The notes under the pieces are model-generated. The model was not told the DNA's origin and searched no databases. It saw nothing but the letters and a program-made list of their open reading frames with translations. Positions 1 to 5,796 of a DNA stretch of 9,241 bases are shown one piece after another (position 1 is the first letter of the stretch; each line of letters starts with the position of its first letter). Origin of the DNA: Candidatus Omnitrophota bacterium (GTDB taxonomy: Bacteria > Omnitrophota > Gorgyraeia > 2-01-FULL-45-10); the NCBI GenBank assembly GCA_030691985.1, contig JAUYDB010000005.1, positions 1 to 9,241 on the forward strand. The letters are read 5' to 3'. Both the position numbers and the translations under genes were made by a program.

Positions 1-488
1 AGCAGCTGCCTTGCCTCATCTCTCGTCATTCCGGATATGTTCTGCAGCTTCTCTTTCTCCTCCTGAAACAGTTTTTCCAGCTCCTTCTCTTTCGAACCGA
101 TCTGCCTTTCCCTGTCAGACAGGGAATGCTCGCGCCTATCGATATCCTTGTCTTTCCTATCAAGGATATCCACTTTTCTGTCCAGATTCTCTTCTTTCTG
201 GATAAGGCGCTTCTCCAACACTATCAATTCCTGCCGCCTGTCCTTTGTCTCTTTTTCAAACTCCGTCCTCATCTTGAGAAGAAGGTCTTTTGCTTCCAGC
301 TCCGCGCCGTGGCGCATCTTCTCCGCTTCGTCTTTCGCGTTCTCCAATAGCTTCTTCGCTTTGTCTTCCGCGTTCTTTACCTTGTTCTTCGCGTGTAATT
401 TCCTTATAAAATAACCGAGGGCAAAGAAAAACACGGCGGCAAGCGCGGCAAGGCCTATGTAGACCAGCGTCACCTCTGAATGTTGCAT
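1..488 (-). CDS. rny: Ribonuclease Y, N-terminal part (truncated by window edge)
   Basis: Membrane-anchored endoribonuclease that starts mRNA decay. The 162 visible codons begin MQHSEVTLVYIG, followed by one membrane helix at about residues 8-25. A very long, highly charged coiled coil rich in Glu, Lys and Arg then runs to the edge, including the KEENLDRK and REHSLSDRERQ stretches and ending at SGMTRDEARQLL, a typical RNase Y junction just before the KH domain. The KH and HD catalytic domains lie outside the window, so catalysis cannot be checked here. The ATG at 486-488 is supported by a strong AGGAGG about 5 nt upstream. A 121-bp gap filled by a heptamer palindrome separates it from the upstream cyclo-ligase gene, so co-transcription is possible but not shown. 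Identification rests on overall architecture and the MTRDEA junction. Confidence 0.9.
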   Translation of the reverse strand, partial: MQHSEVTLVYIGLAALAAVFFFALGYFIRKLHAKNKVKNAEDKAKKLLENAKDEAEKMRHGAELEAKDLLLKMRTEFEKETKDRRQELIVLEKRLIQKEENLDRKVDILDRKDKDIDRREHSLSDRERQIGSKEKELEKLFQEEKEKLQNISGMTRDEARQL

Positions 489-500
489 CTTTTCCTCCTA

Positions 501-609
501 GCTGTAGCCTCGTTTAGCGTATAGCGTTTAGCGGATAGCGTATAGGAAAAATTAAACCTATACGCTAAACGCTACCCGCTATACGCTAATCCTGTTGTTT
601 TCGACTGTT
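501..609. repeat. Heptamer palindromic repeat R1 (TAGCG type)
   Basis: The gap between the cyclo-ligase gene and rny is almost entirely repeat. Four 7-bp units of form NNTAGCG (TTTAGCG, TATAGCG, TTTAGCG, GATAGCG) run over 513-540, then TATAGG. An AT-rich spacer follows at 547-556. Inverted units (CCTATAC, GCTAAAC, GCTACCC, GCTATAC, GCTAATC) run over 557-591. The whole can fold into a long hairpin in DNA or RNA. The outer flank at 585-604 is 18/20 identical to 1601-1620 beside repeat R2. No uridine tract follows the stem, so it is not a canonical terminator. Confidence 0.85.
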
Positions 610-1158
610 TTACGCTGTGATGGTCTTCCAGACGGGAATATCGTGTGAGTCTTTGGGAAGATGTTCGACAACCTGGAAATCGAAGGCAAGGCCTATCGCC
701 TTGGTGTCTTTGGAAAGCCGAGACAGGAATCTGTCGTAGTAACCGTGCCCCCTGCCTAACCTCACGTTATTACTGTCAAAGGCTACGCCGGGGACAACGA
801 CTAAGTCTATATTTTCTAAAGGAACCTCTTTCACCTTGCCCGGTTTGGGCTGGTAGATTCCAAAGCGCTGGCTTTCCAAGTCCTTTTTCCTATCCTTGAT
901 TTCACCTGCTATAAGCCGCTTCTCTTCTTTAATGATCACAGGAACACAAACCTTCTTTCCCGTCTTTAGCGCCTCGTCTATCATTGAAAGCGTATTTACT
1001 TCATCCTTTAACGAGACGTAAAACATCACTATTTTTGACTTTTTAAATGCCTCCTCATTAAATAACTTATCTTTTATTATATCACTTTTCTGTGATTTTT
1101 CAAACCCTGAATATGATTTAATCTTTTCCTTAATACGATGCCTGATTTTATGCTTCAT
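610..1158 (-). CDS. 5-formyltetrahydrofolate cyclo-ligase (MTHFS, YgfA family)
   Basis: Converts 5-formyl-THF to 5,10-methenyl-THF with ATP in the cytoplasm, returning a storage or side-product folate to the one-carbon pool. The 182-aa length is typical of the family. Family motifs seen are FYVSLKDEVNT (46-56), GIYQP (100-104), the VVPGVAFD strand (121-128) and the nucleotide/substrate loop LGRGHGYYDRFL (134-145), with HDIPV (172-176) near the end. The N-terminus is Lys/Arg-rich, as usual for the ATP-binding end. The ATG overlaps the TGA of the upstream U-type scaffold gene by 4 bases (ATGA), indicating translational coupling. A GAGGAAG sits about 11 nt upstream inside that gene. With a MetV-like gene three genes upstream, it suggests folate metabolism and Fe-S assembly are co-expressed here. 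Confidence 0.93.
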   Translation of the reverse strand: MKHKIRHRIKEKIKSYSGFEKSQKSDIIKDKLFNEEAFKKSKIVMFYVSLKDEVNTLSMIDEALKTGKKVCVPVIIKEEKRLIAGEIKDRKKDLESQRFGIYQPKPGKVKEVPLENIDLVVVPGVAFDSNNVRLGRGHGYYDRFLSRLSKDTKAIGLAFDFQVVEHLPKDSHDIPVWKTITA

Positions 1159-1544
1159 GCGCTGATCTTCTTCCTCGCTAAATAATCATCGATAGCCGAT
1201 CGCAGCGCCTGTTCGGCCAAAACTGAACAATGCATCTTTATCTTAGGAAGCCCCCCCAATGCCTCAGCTACCGCATGGTTAGAAACTTTGAGCGCCTCCT
1301 GAACGGTTTTACCCTTCACAAGTTCGGTCACCATGCTCGAGGTGGCTATGGCCGCACCGCACCCGAAAGTCTTAAATTTGGCGTCGGTAATAATCTCATT
1401 CTCGTCAACTTTTATATAAAGTCTCATTATATCTCCACAGACTGGATTTCCGACGTTGCCGATGCCGCTCGCATCCGGGATCTCGCCGACGTTGCGCGGA
1501 TTGCGGAAATGCTCCATCACCTTATCCGAATATTGTCCTTCCAT
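1155..1544 (-). CDS. U-type Fe-S cluster assembly scaffold (IscU / NifU N-terminal family)
   Basis: Cytoplasmic scaffold on which Fe-S clusters are built with sulfur from the cysteine desulfurase encoded just upstream. At 129 aa it is a single-domain protein. All ligands are present: C36 and D38 in NPVCGD, C62 in FGCGAA, and H105 and C106 in KMHCSVLA. The segment before the last Cys reads LGGLPKIKMHCS, nearer to NifU-type LGGLPPxKMHCS than to the LPPVK chaperone-recognition motif of IscU, so recognition by an HscA-type chaperone is doubtful. The ATG at 1542-1544 has AAGGAG 6 nt upstream. The gene begins 66 bp after the desulfurase stop, across repeat R2, and overlaps the next gene by 4 bases. 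No IscA, ferredoxin or HscAB genes are seen nearby. Confidence 0.95.
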   Translation of the reverse strand: MEGQYSDKVMEHFRNPRNVGEIPDASGIGNVGNPVCGDIMRLYIKVDENEIITDAKFKTFGCGAAIATSSMVTELVKGKTVQEALKVSNHAVAEALGGLPKIKMHCSVLAEQALRSAIDDYLARKKISA

Positions 1545-1552
1545 GTTGCGCT

Positions 1553-1620
1553 CCTTAGCTTTGTTTAGCGTATAGCGTATAGGAAAAATTAAAACTATAC
1601 GCTAATCCTGTCATTTTCGA
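1553..1620. repeat. Heptamer palindromic repeat R2 (TAGCG type, short form)
   Basis: A reduced version of R1: TTTAGCG (1564-1570), TATAGCG (1571-1577) and TATAGG, then an AT spacer (1584-1594), then CTATAC and GCTAATC (1595-1607). The flank 1601-1620 matches the flank of R1 at 18 of 20 positions and runs 10 bp into the 3' end of the desulfurase gene, covering its stop codon. The repeat ends just before the AAGGAG ribosome binding site of the scaffold gene. Confidence 0.85.
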
Positions 1621-2780
1621 TTGTCATACAACGGCGACATATCGCGAAGCCGCTTTATTATCGGAGGCAGGACATCCAGAACATAATCCATATCTTCCTT
1701 CGTATTATCACGGCCGAGTGAAAATCTTATGGACCCTTGCGTCTCTGCCGGGTCGATGCCCATCGCGGTCAATACATGCGACGGCTCTAATGATCCGGAC
1801 GTGCAGGCGGAACCTGTGGATACGGCAATCCCTTCCATGTCGAGGTTCAGGACTATCGATTCGCCTTCGAGATATTTAAAGCCGACGTTGAGCGTATTCG
1901 GCAAGGTCTTGTCGGGATGGCCATTCAATCTCACCGATTCTATTCTGGATGTTATGCCTTTATATAAATAGTCCCTTAAATCACTCAGCTTCCTCTTCTC
2001 TTCATTCAGTTCTTTCTTCGCAAGTTCCGCCGCCTTGCCGAGCCCAACGATGCCGGCGACATTTTCGGTGCCGGCCCTCTTCCCCATCTCGTGATGGCCG
2101 CCATGCATCTGAGGCGTAATTTTTGCGCCCTTCCTTATATATAACGCGCCGATCCCTTTTGGGCCGTAGATCTTGTGGGCGGACATCGAAAGCAGGTCGC
2201 AATTTAAACTTTTTGTTTCAAGCGGAATCTTGCCTACAGCCTGAACAGCGTCCGTATGAAAACATATGCCTTTGGCTTTGGCTATCTTGGCTATTTCCTC
2301 AACGGGTTCTATGGTGCCAACTTCATTGTTTGCGTACATTATGGTTACAAGAATTGTTTGATCCGTGATTGACTCTTTAAGTTCATCGAGATCTACGATG
2401 CCATACCGATCAACTTTTAGATATGTGACTTTATAGCCTTCTTTTTCTAAAAATTTACAGCTATTAAGGACAGCGTGATGCTCTACCGATGAGGTTATAA
2501 TATGGCTGCCCTTTGGCTTAAGGGCGCGCGCCGCGCCTTTTATCGCGAAGTTATCGGCCTCTGTCCCGCCGGACGTAAATATAATCTCCTCAATGCTCGC
2601 GGCGCCCAAGAGGTCCGCTGCCTTTTGCCGCGCGTCGTCGATCGCCTTGCGGGCGGCCCTCCCGAATCCGTGAACGCTCGAGGCATTACCGTATGTCTGG
2701 CCATAAAAGGGGAGCATGGCATCCAGGACCTCTTCACGCATCCTTGTAGTGGCGTTATTGTCCAGGTAGACTTGTTTCAT
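1611..2780 (-). CDS. Cysteine desulfurase (NifS/IscS family)
   Basis: PLP enzyme that takes sulfur from L-cysteine, giving alanine and an enzyme-bound persulfide for Fe-S cluster and other thiol pathways. The 389-aa length is typical. Visible family features are YLDNNATTRM at the N-terminus, SGGTEADN (70-77) for PLP phosphate, EHHAVL with H101 over the ring, TDAVQ (D177, Q180), PLP lysine K203 in SMSAHKIYGPKG, RAGTENVAG (235-243), and catalytic C326 in STGSACTSGS on a class I-type mobile loop. The start has a GAGG only 4 nt upstream, supplied by the end of repeat R3. The scaffold gene follows directly, the usual desulfurase-scaffold pairing. The last codons and the TGA fall in sequence shared with repeat R1, suggesting the C-terminus was set by the repeat. 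Whether the paralogue is NifS or IscS cannot be settled by eye. Confidence 0.96.
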   Translation of the reverse strand: MKQVYLDNNATTRMREEVLDAMLPFYGQTYGNASSVHGFGRAARKAIDDARQKAADLLGAASIEEIIFTSGGTEADNFAIKGAARALKPKGSHIITSSVEHHAVLNSCKFLEKEGYKVTYLKVDRYGIVDLDELKESITDQTILVTIMYANNEVGTIEPVEEIAKIAKAKGICFHTDAVQAVGKIPLETKSLNCDLLSMSAHKIYGPKGIGALYIRKGAKITPQMHGGHHEMGKRAGTENVAGIVGLGKAAELAKKELNEEKRKLSDLRDYLYKGITSRIESVRLNGHPDKTLPNTLNVGFKYLEGESIVLNLDMEGIAVSTGSACTSGSLEPSHVLTAMGIDPAETQGSIRFSLGRDNTKEDMDYVLDVLPPIIKRLRDMSPLYDNRK

Positions 2781-2784
2781 TGCG

Positions 2785-2864
2785 CCTCGTTATAGCAGCA
2801 GTTATACGATGCTTTTTAGCGGATAGCTAAACGCTAAACTCGTTGTTTGACTCTATTCGACAGT
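2785..2864. repeat. Heptamer palindromic repeat R3 (TAGCG type, minimal)
   Basis: The gap between the MetV-like and desulfurase genes holds a short copy: TTTAGCG (2815-2821) and its perfect inverted partner CGCTAAA (2832-2838) around GATAGCTAAA. The side next to the desulfurase ends in GCTATAACGAGG (minus strand, 2785-2796), whose GAGG is the only Shine-Dalgarno-like sequence for that gene. The side next to the MetV-like gene carries GTCGAATAGAGTC and CAACGAGTTTAGCG, which recur with small changes beside repeat R5. Confidence 0.75.
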
Positions 2865-3515
2865 TTATTTAAGCGTAAGTTGGCGCGGTCTTGTAGACTT
2901 CGAGTGATCCTTCGGCGGCTTAAGGATTCGAAACAGATCGAGCCTATTCTGTTTTTTAAGCTCATTATAGATCAATATCCACGCGCAGTCCTTATCCTTA
3001 TCGACTTCGCACTTGCCTTTATTCTGCCCGCCGCACGGCCCGTTCAGGAGTGATTTAGGACAGCGCGTTATCGGGCATATGAGGCCCGTCGACTCCAGAA
3101 CACAGTCCCCGCAAGCCGAACACTTTTCGAAAAATGAACCGCTTGAGTCGATCGCGCCCATAAAAAGCGTATCGCATCCGACGTGCACGCGCCTCTCCGC
3201 TCTGAGGTTATCTTTCACCGACTGAATACCCAGGCCGCATGCCAGGACGAGAATAGCGTCGGAAGACTCTATCGCTTTCCGGTTTTTGGCAAGTTCCAGC
3301 TTCACTTTGGCCGCGATACACGGCGCGCTCGGCACACAATATCCCGCAACAATCTTCCCTTCCTTTTCAAGGGCCTCTTTAATCTTTTTGACATCCTCTT
3401 CCCCGCCCGTTTTACAGGTCGTAGAGCATTCTCCGCATCCAAGCAGGAATATCTTACCCTCCTTCTCAAGATGCTTCAGTATCTCTTTAAACTCTTTCTG
3501 TTTTGTAATAATCAC
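2865..3515 (-). CDS. metV: MetV-like methylenetetrahydrofolate reductase C-terminal family protein
   Basis: Matches the MTHFR C-terminal (MetV) family, which partners the MetF flavoprotein in the methyl branch of the Wood-Ljungdahl pathway and is thought to carry metal or Fe-S centres. The best signature is CPITRCPKSLLNGPCGG followed by CEVDKDKDCAWILIYNEL near the C-terminus. It also has an N-terminal CGECSTTCKTGG Cys cluster and CSACGDC in the middle, for 15 cysteines in all. The reading frame can also start at TTG 3521, but AGGAAGG lies 7 nt before GTG 3513-3515 and only about 1 nt before the TTG, so I prefer the GTG (216 aa). No metF lies in the window: it is followed by the desulfurase, and a 587-bp gene-free stretch lies upstream. 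It may work with a MetF encoded elsewhere. Fe-S assembly neighbours fit a cluster-bearing protein. Confidence 0.85.
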   Translation of the reverse strand: MIITKQKEFKEILKHLEKEGKIFLLGCGECSTTCKTGGEEDVKKIKEALEKEGKIVAGYCVPSAPCIAAKVKLELAKNRKAIESSDAILVLACGLGIQSVKDNLRAERRVHVGCDTLFMGAIDSSGSFFEKCSACGDCVLESTGLICPITRCPKSLLNGPCGGQNKGKCEVDKDKDCAWILIYNELKKQNRLDLFRILKPPKDHSKSTRPRQLTLK

Positions 3516-3521
3516 TGTCAA

Positions 3522-3529
3522 TCCTTCCT
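3522..3529 (-). promoter_or_regulatory. Ribosome binding site deciding the MetV-like start
   Basis: AGGAAGGA on the minus strand. It is too close to the TTG at 3519-3521 but correctly spaced, 7 nt, from the in-frame GTG at 3513-3515. Confidence 0.6.
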
Positions 3530-3572
3530 ATTGAAATTTTTACAGATCCTGTCGTAATGGATTGAAATTTTT
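3530..3572. repeat. Short direct repeat ATTGAAATTTTT
   Basis: The 12-mer ATTGAAATTTTT occurs at 3530-3541 and again at 3561-3572, overlapping the left arm of the large palindrome. The region is AT-rich and the copies are 31 bp apart. It could be a trace of an insertion event or chance in an AT-rich stretch. Confidence 0.4.
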
Positions 3573-3818
3573 TAAGCCTCGATTCTCTTATGGTCACGAG
3601 GCCGGAGCCTTTCACAACAGGACGGGTCCTGCCGCGGGGTCGTCCTGCGATGCTCCGCGCTCGCATGGGGTGTACAATATCGTGATACCAAGTGCGTATC
3701 TGTACTGCCCCATCCCATGCTCGCTTGTGCGCTTCTCGGACTGGACCCCGCGTCACCCGTCCCGAACGAGTATGGCCCGTGGCCTTGTGTCCATGCAGCC
3801 AAAGGCTTAAAAAATTTC
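3564..3818. ncRNA. 255-bp rod-like palindrome, candidate structured RNA or decayed mobile element
   Basis: The outer stem is a perfect 16-bp inverted repeat: 3564-3579 (GAAATTTTTTAAGCCT) with 3803-3818. Inside it, arms pair in order toward one central loop: 3592-3603 with 3774-3784 (one mismatch and a bulge), 3620-3627 with 3755-3762 (8 bp), 3633-3645 with 3738-3752 (13 bp with a 2-nt bulge), 3663-3669 with 3714-3720 (7 bp), and 3684-3688 with 3696-3700, loop at 3689-3695. The core is clearly GC-rich while the flanks are AT-rich, as often seen for structural RNAs. Short open frames cross it on both strands, but none has a ribosome binding site or a recognisable product. I checked for tmRNA, RNase P, SRP and 6S landmarks and found none. 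Strand and transcription are unknown. A non-autonomous palindromic transposable element is the main alternative. Confidence 0.4.
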
Positions 3819-3842
3819 CTCAGTTCTCTTCATTAAATTTTT

Positions 3843-3873
3843 CATCCTGCCAGGGGCAGATACTGACAGGATG
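3843..3873. repeat. Hairpin CATCCTG...CAGGATG
   Basis: CATCCTG-c-CAG (3843-3853) pairs with CTG-a-CAGGATG (3863-3873) around a 9-nt loop, leaving one C/A mismatch. A run of five T precedes it on the plus strand (A on the minus strand follows it), so it is on the wrong side to be an intrinsic terminator for leftward genes. It sits between the two large palindromes. Confidence 0.6.
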
Positions 3874-3882
3874 AGTGTTGAA

Positions 3883-4051
3883 TGGCCATGCGGCCATGGG
3901 GGTTGAGCCGTATAAATTTTGTTAACGGTGCTCTACCCTAAAACCTTTATGACCGTTATATCCATGGCGGCTGTAAAGCTTAAAATAATAAAATTAAAAA
4001 GACTTATTCCTTGATAACAAAATTAGGCGAGGCCCCCTGACCGCATGGCCA
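3883..4051. repeat. Second large imperfect palindrome in the gene-free gap
   Basis: The ends form a perfect 11-bp inverted repeat: TGGCCATGCGG at 3883-3893 and CCGCATGGCCA at 4041-4051. Further inward GGGGG (3898-3902) pairs with CCCCC (4033-4037), GCC (3907-3909) with GGC (4026-4028), and AATTTTGTTA (3915-3924) with TAACAAAATT (4015-4024). Smaller alternatives also exist: TAACGGT (3922-3928) with ACCGTTA (3952-3958), and a GC-rich hairpin at about 4031-4067 that could serve as a weak transcript end for the Nfu gene. The outermost pair GGCAGAT (3855-3861) and ATCTGCC (4073-4079) may extend the symmetry. No coding frame here is convincing. Confidence 0.55.
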
Positions 4052-4108
4052 AGAGCGGCTTAGGGCCGGTTAATCTGCCATATCGAGTTGAATGAAAAAT
4101 TTCCCCTC

Positions 4109-4333
4109 CTACGCTACCGCCTCAACGCGTTTTACCCCCGGCACGGATTTTTTCAGCTCCGCCTCTACAAAATTCGCCATGGTCATCTGGCTCATGGGGC
4201 ATCCTGCGCACGCGCCTTTCAGCCGCACCTTCACAACACCATCCTCAAGCGCTACCAGCTCAATATCTCCGCCGTCCTGCTTTAAACCCGAGCGTATCTT
4301 TGCCAGCGCCTTATCTATGTCGCTCTTCTCCAT
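4109..4333 (-). CDS. Nfu-type Fe-S cluster scaffold/carrier (NifU C-terminal domain protein)
   Basis: Small cytoplasmic carrier that binds an Fe-S cluster through a CxxC, usually as a dimer, and hands it to apo-proteins. The 74 aa cover exactly one Nfu domain: KALAKIRSGLKQDGGDIELVAL near the start (7-29, an IRPxLxxDGGD-like helix and strand), then GACAGCPMSQMTM with C42 and C45, and a closing ELKKSVPGVKRVEAV. The ATG at 4331-4333 has GAGGGAG about 6-8 nt upstream, joined to the GCTATAACGAGG end of repeat R4. It is the last gene of the thiol-redox operon, 82 bp after the TlpA-like gene, and lies away from the IscU/NifU-N type scaffold gene, so the two NifU-like domains are encoded as separate proteins. 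Confidence 0.93.
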   Translation of the reverse strand: MEKSDIDKALAKIRSGLKQDGGDIELVALEDGVVKVRLKGACAGCPMSQMTMANFVEAELKKSVPGVKRVEAVA

Positions 4334-4340
4334 GTCATTC

Positions 4341-4400
4341 TCCCTCGTTATAGCTTTGTTAGCTTTCAGCTTTTTTGCTGAAGGCTGACGGCTGGGAAAT
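4341..4400. repeat. Heptamer palindromic repeat R4 (GCTGA type)
   Basis: AGCTTTCAGC (4361-4370) faces GCTGAAGGCT (4377-4386) across a six-T loop, giving a 10-bp hairpin with one G.T pair. GCTGACG and GCTGGGA extend the 7-bp phasing. The end next to the Nfu gene is GCTATAACGAGG on the minus strand (4343-4354). Confidence 0.75.
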
Positions 4401-4415
4401 CGGGGGACACAATAC

Positions 4416-4910
4416 CTACAACAACTCCTTTATGTCCTTCTCGAAAACCTCCTTAGACCTTGCCCCTATATAAATCTTGGCCACTTTGAAGTCCTTACCT
4501 ATGATGAATGTCGCGGGGATCGCCCGTATCGGGCCGTATGTATTGCTCGCCTTATTGTCATCTATTAGAACGGGGTAGTTTATGCCGGCCTTATCCGCGA
4601 AGGCACTCGCGTCTTTCAGACTTTCGAGAGCTACCCCTATGGCCGAAAAGCCTTTATCGCCGTATGTTTTTTGCAGCTCCGTAAAATCCGGGACCTCCTG
4701 CCTGCACGGGGGGCACCACGAAGCGAAGAAATTCAATATTATGACCTTGCCTTTAAAGTCCGAGAGGCTGACCTGCTTGCCCTTTAAATCCGGAAGCGTG
4801 AAATTTGGCGCATTTTCGCCAATTTCAACGGCGTTGGTTTGCGCGCACGCGCCCAGCAAAAAGACCATTGAAATTAAAACTACGCATTTTCCAAAAACGA
4901 CCCTCTTCAT
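4416..4910 (-). CDS. TlpA/ResA-like thiol-disulfide oxidoreductase, lipoprotein
   Basis: Membrane-tethered extracytoplasmic thioredoxin-fold protein that reduces disulfides, for example in apocytochrome c or other exported Cys proteins. Residues 1-22 form a lipoprotein signal with lipobox LGAC and lipidated C22. The mature part has GENAPNFTLPDLKGKQVSL (32-50), typical of AhpC/TSA-Redoxin-like TlpA proteins, then the active site WCPPC (C66, C69) and the cis-proline loop AIPATF (P132). The 164-aa length is usual. The ATG at 4908-4910 has AGGAGG 4 nt upstream. The electron donor CcdA is encoded 141 bp upstream with a repeat in the gap. No cytochrome c or Ccs/ResB gene is in the window, so the physiological target is unknown. 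Confidence 0.93.
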   Translation of the reverse strand: MKRVVFGKCVVLISMVFLLGACAQTNAVEIGENAPNFTLPDLKGKQVSLSDFKGKVIILNFFASWCPPCRQEVPDFTELQKTYGDKGFSAIGVALESLKDASAFADKAGINYPVLIDDNKASNTYGPIRAIPATFIIGKDFKVAKIYIGARSKEVFEKDIKELL

Positions 4911-4917
4911 AATTCCT

Positions 4918-5050
4918 CCTCGCTATAGCTGTAGTCATGCGACGCTTTTTAGCGTATAGCGGGTAGCGTTTAGCGTATAGAAAAAGTCGTCTGACTTACT
5001 ATACGCTATACGCTAAACTCGTTGCCCGACTCTACTTCGACTCGAGCTGA
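4918..5050. repeat. Heptamer palindromic repeat R5 (TAGCG type, long form)
   Basis: Units TTTAGCG, TATAGCG, GGTAGCG, TTTAGCG and TATAG fill 4948-4980. A spacer with GTCGTCTGACTTA follows. The inverted units CTATAC, GCTATAC and GCTAAAC lie at 4999-5018. Next to the TlpA-like gene it ends in GCTATAGCGAGG (minus strand, 4918-4929), one base different from the ends of R3, R4 and R6. The CcdA side carries GTCGAAGTAGAGTC and CAACGAGTTTAGCG, resembling R3. Confidence 0.85.
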
Positions 5051-5051
5051 C

Positions 5052-5783
5052 TTACCTCGTAAACGCGCCAAGAAACCTTTCTGAAAGCACGCTCATGTAA
5101 TTCGTCGCGGTCAGTAATCCTACAATAATAAGAAATACTCCCGCAACCACATTTATCGCGCTGATCAGCTTCTTGAAACGCTCGAACAGCTCCAGAAAAG
5201 AGTTTACCGCGAGCCCTGCCAGAATAAATGGCAGCCCCACTCCCATCGAATAAGCTGCCAGCAGCTTTGCGCCATGCGCGACGTCGGCCCTGGTGCCGGC
5301 AAAAACCAGAATCGAGCCTAGAATCGGGCCGGCACACGGCGTCCACGCGGCCGCGAACGTTACCCCGAACAGGAATGACCCAAGGTAACTCGCCCCCTTT
5401 GGCCTGATATTCAGCCTTCGTTCTTTAGCCAGAAAATCGAGCTTTAACAACCCCGCGAGATACGCGCCGAGCAGCATTATAAATATGCCGCCCGCTATCC
5501 TGATAACCTGCTGATATCTGAACAGGGCCCTGCCGACGGCCGTAGCGGTCAGCCCGAGCAGTACGAATACCACGGAGAATCCCACAACGAATAAAAGTGA
5601 ATTGGCAAGCGTCTTTCCGATCACCGTTCGCTTTTTTTTCGTGTTTTTTAAATCACTGAACGATATGCCGGTTATATAGGCAATAAAAGCCGGTATCATC
5701 GGCAAAAGACAGGGCGAAAGGAACGTCAGGACTCCAGCCACAAAAGCCACTAACAATGATATATTTTCACTAGGCGGCGTCAT
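5052..5783 (-). CDS. ccdA: CcdA-type cytochrome c biogenesis / DsbD-family membrane thiol reductase
   Basis: Polytopic membrane protein that moves reducing equivalents from cytoplasmic thioredoxin to extracytoplasmic thioredoxin-like proteins such as the TlpA-like lipoprotein encoded next. The 243 aa contain about six hydrophobic segments (roughly 9-30, 60-82, 94-114, 132-160, 174-195, 208-228). The two family cysteines sit in their usual contexts: C25 in LTFLSPCLLPMIPAF and C150 in AAWTPCAGPILGSI. This is a CcdA-sized protein without the periplasmic domains of full DsbD. GGGAG lies about 4 nt before the ATG at 5781-5783. It starts 13 bp after the small coiled-coil gene, so those two genes are almost certainly co-transcribed. 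Confidence 0.95.
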   Translation of the reverse strand: MTPPSENISLLVAFVAGVLTFLSPCLLPMIPAFIAYITGISFSDLKNTKKKRTVIGKTLANSLLFVVGFSVVFVLLGLTATAVGRALFRYQQVIRIAGGIFIMLLGAYLAGLLKLDFLAKERRLNIRPKGASYLGSFLFGVTFAAAWTPCAGPILGSILVFAGTRADVAHGAKLLAAYSMGVGLPFILAGLAVNSFLELFERFKKLISAINVVAGVFLIIVGLLTATNYMSVLSERFLGAFTR

Positions 5784-5796
5784 CGATCTCCCGTGA

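Noticed and set aside
501..609. CRISPR-like or intrinsic terminator reading of the heptamer arrays
   Set aside because: The units are 7 bp without spacers, and the stems are not followed by a uridine tract in the direction of the genes.
2002..2795. Open frames on both strands inside the cysteine desulfurase gene
   Set aside because: They are shadows of a gene with complete catalytic motifs.
3487..3802. Overlapping minus-strand open frames across the large palindrome
   Set aside because: They have no ribosome binding site, unnatural Arg-rich composition and no family resemblance; they arise from the GC-rich paired core.
3564..3818. 6S RNA, SRP RNA, RNase P RNA or tmRNA
   Set aside because: None of the conserved sequence blocks of SRP, RNase P or tmRNA is present, and the length and lack of a clear central bubble do not fit 6S RNA. 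A short GTCCGAGAAG match to E. coli 6S is too small to count.
3904..3933. GAGCCGT...ACGGTGCTC, reminiscent of a group II intron domain V
   Set aside because: The AGC triad and the GAAA-type loop are missing, and no intron 5' end or reverse transcriptase is present.
4031..4067. GC-rich hairpin after the Nfu gene as a strong intrinsic terminator
   Set aside because: It is followed by TCGCCTAATTTTG rather than a clean T run, and its arms compete with the larger palindrome; at best a weak terminator.
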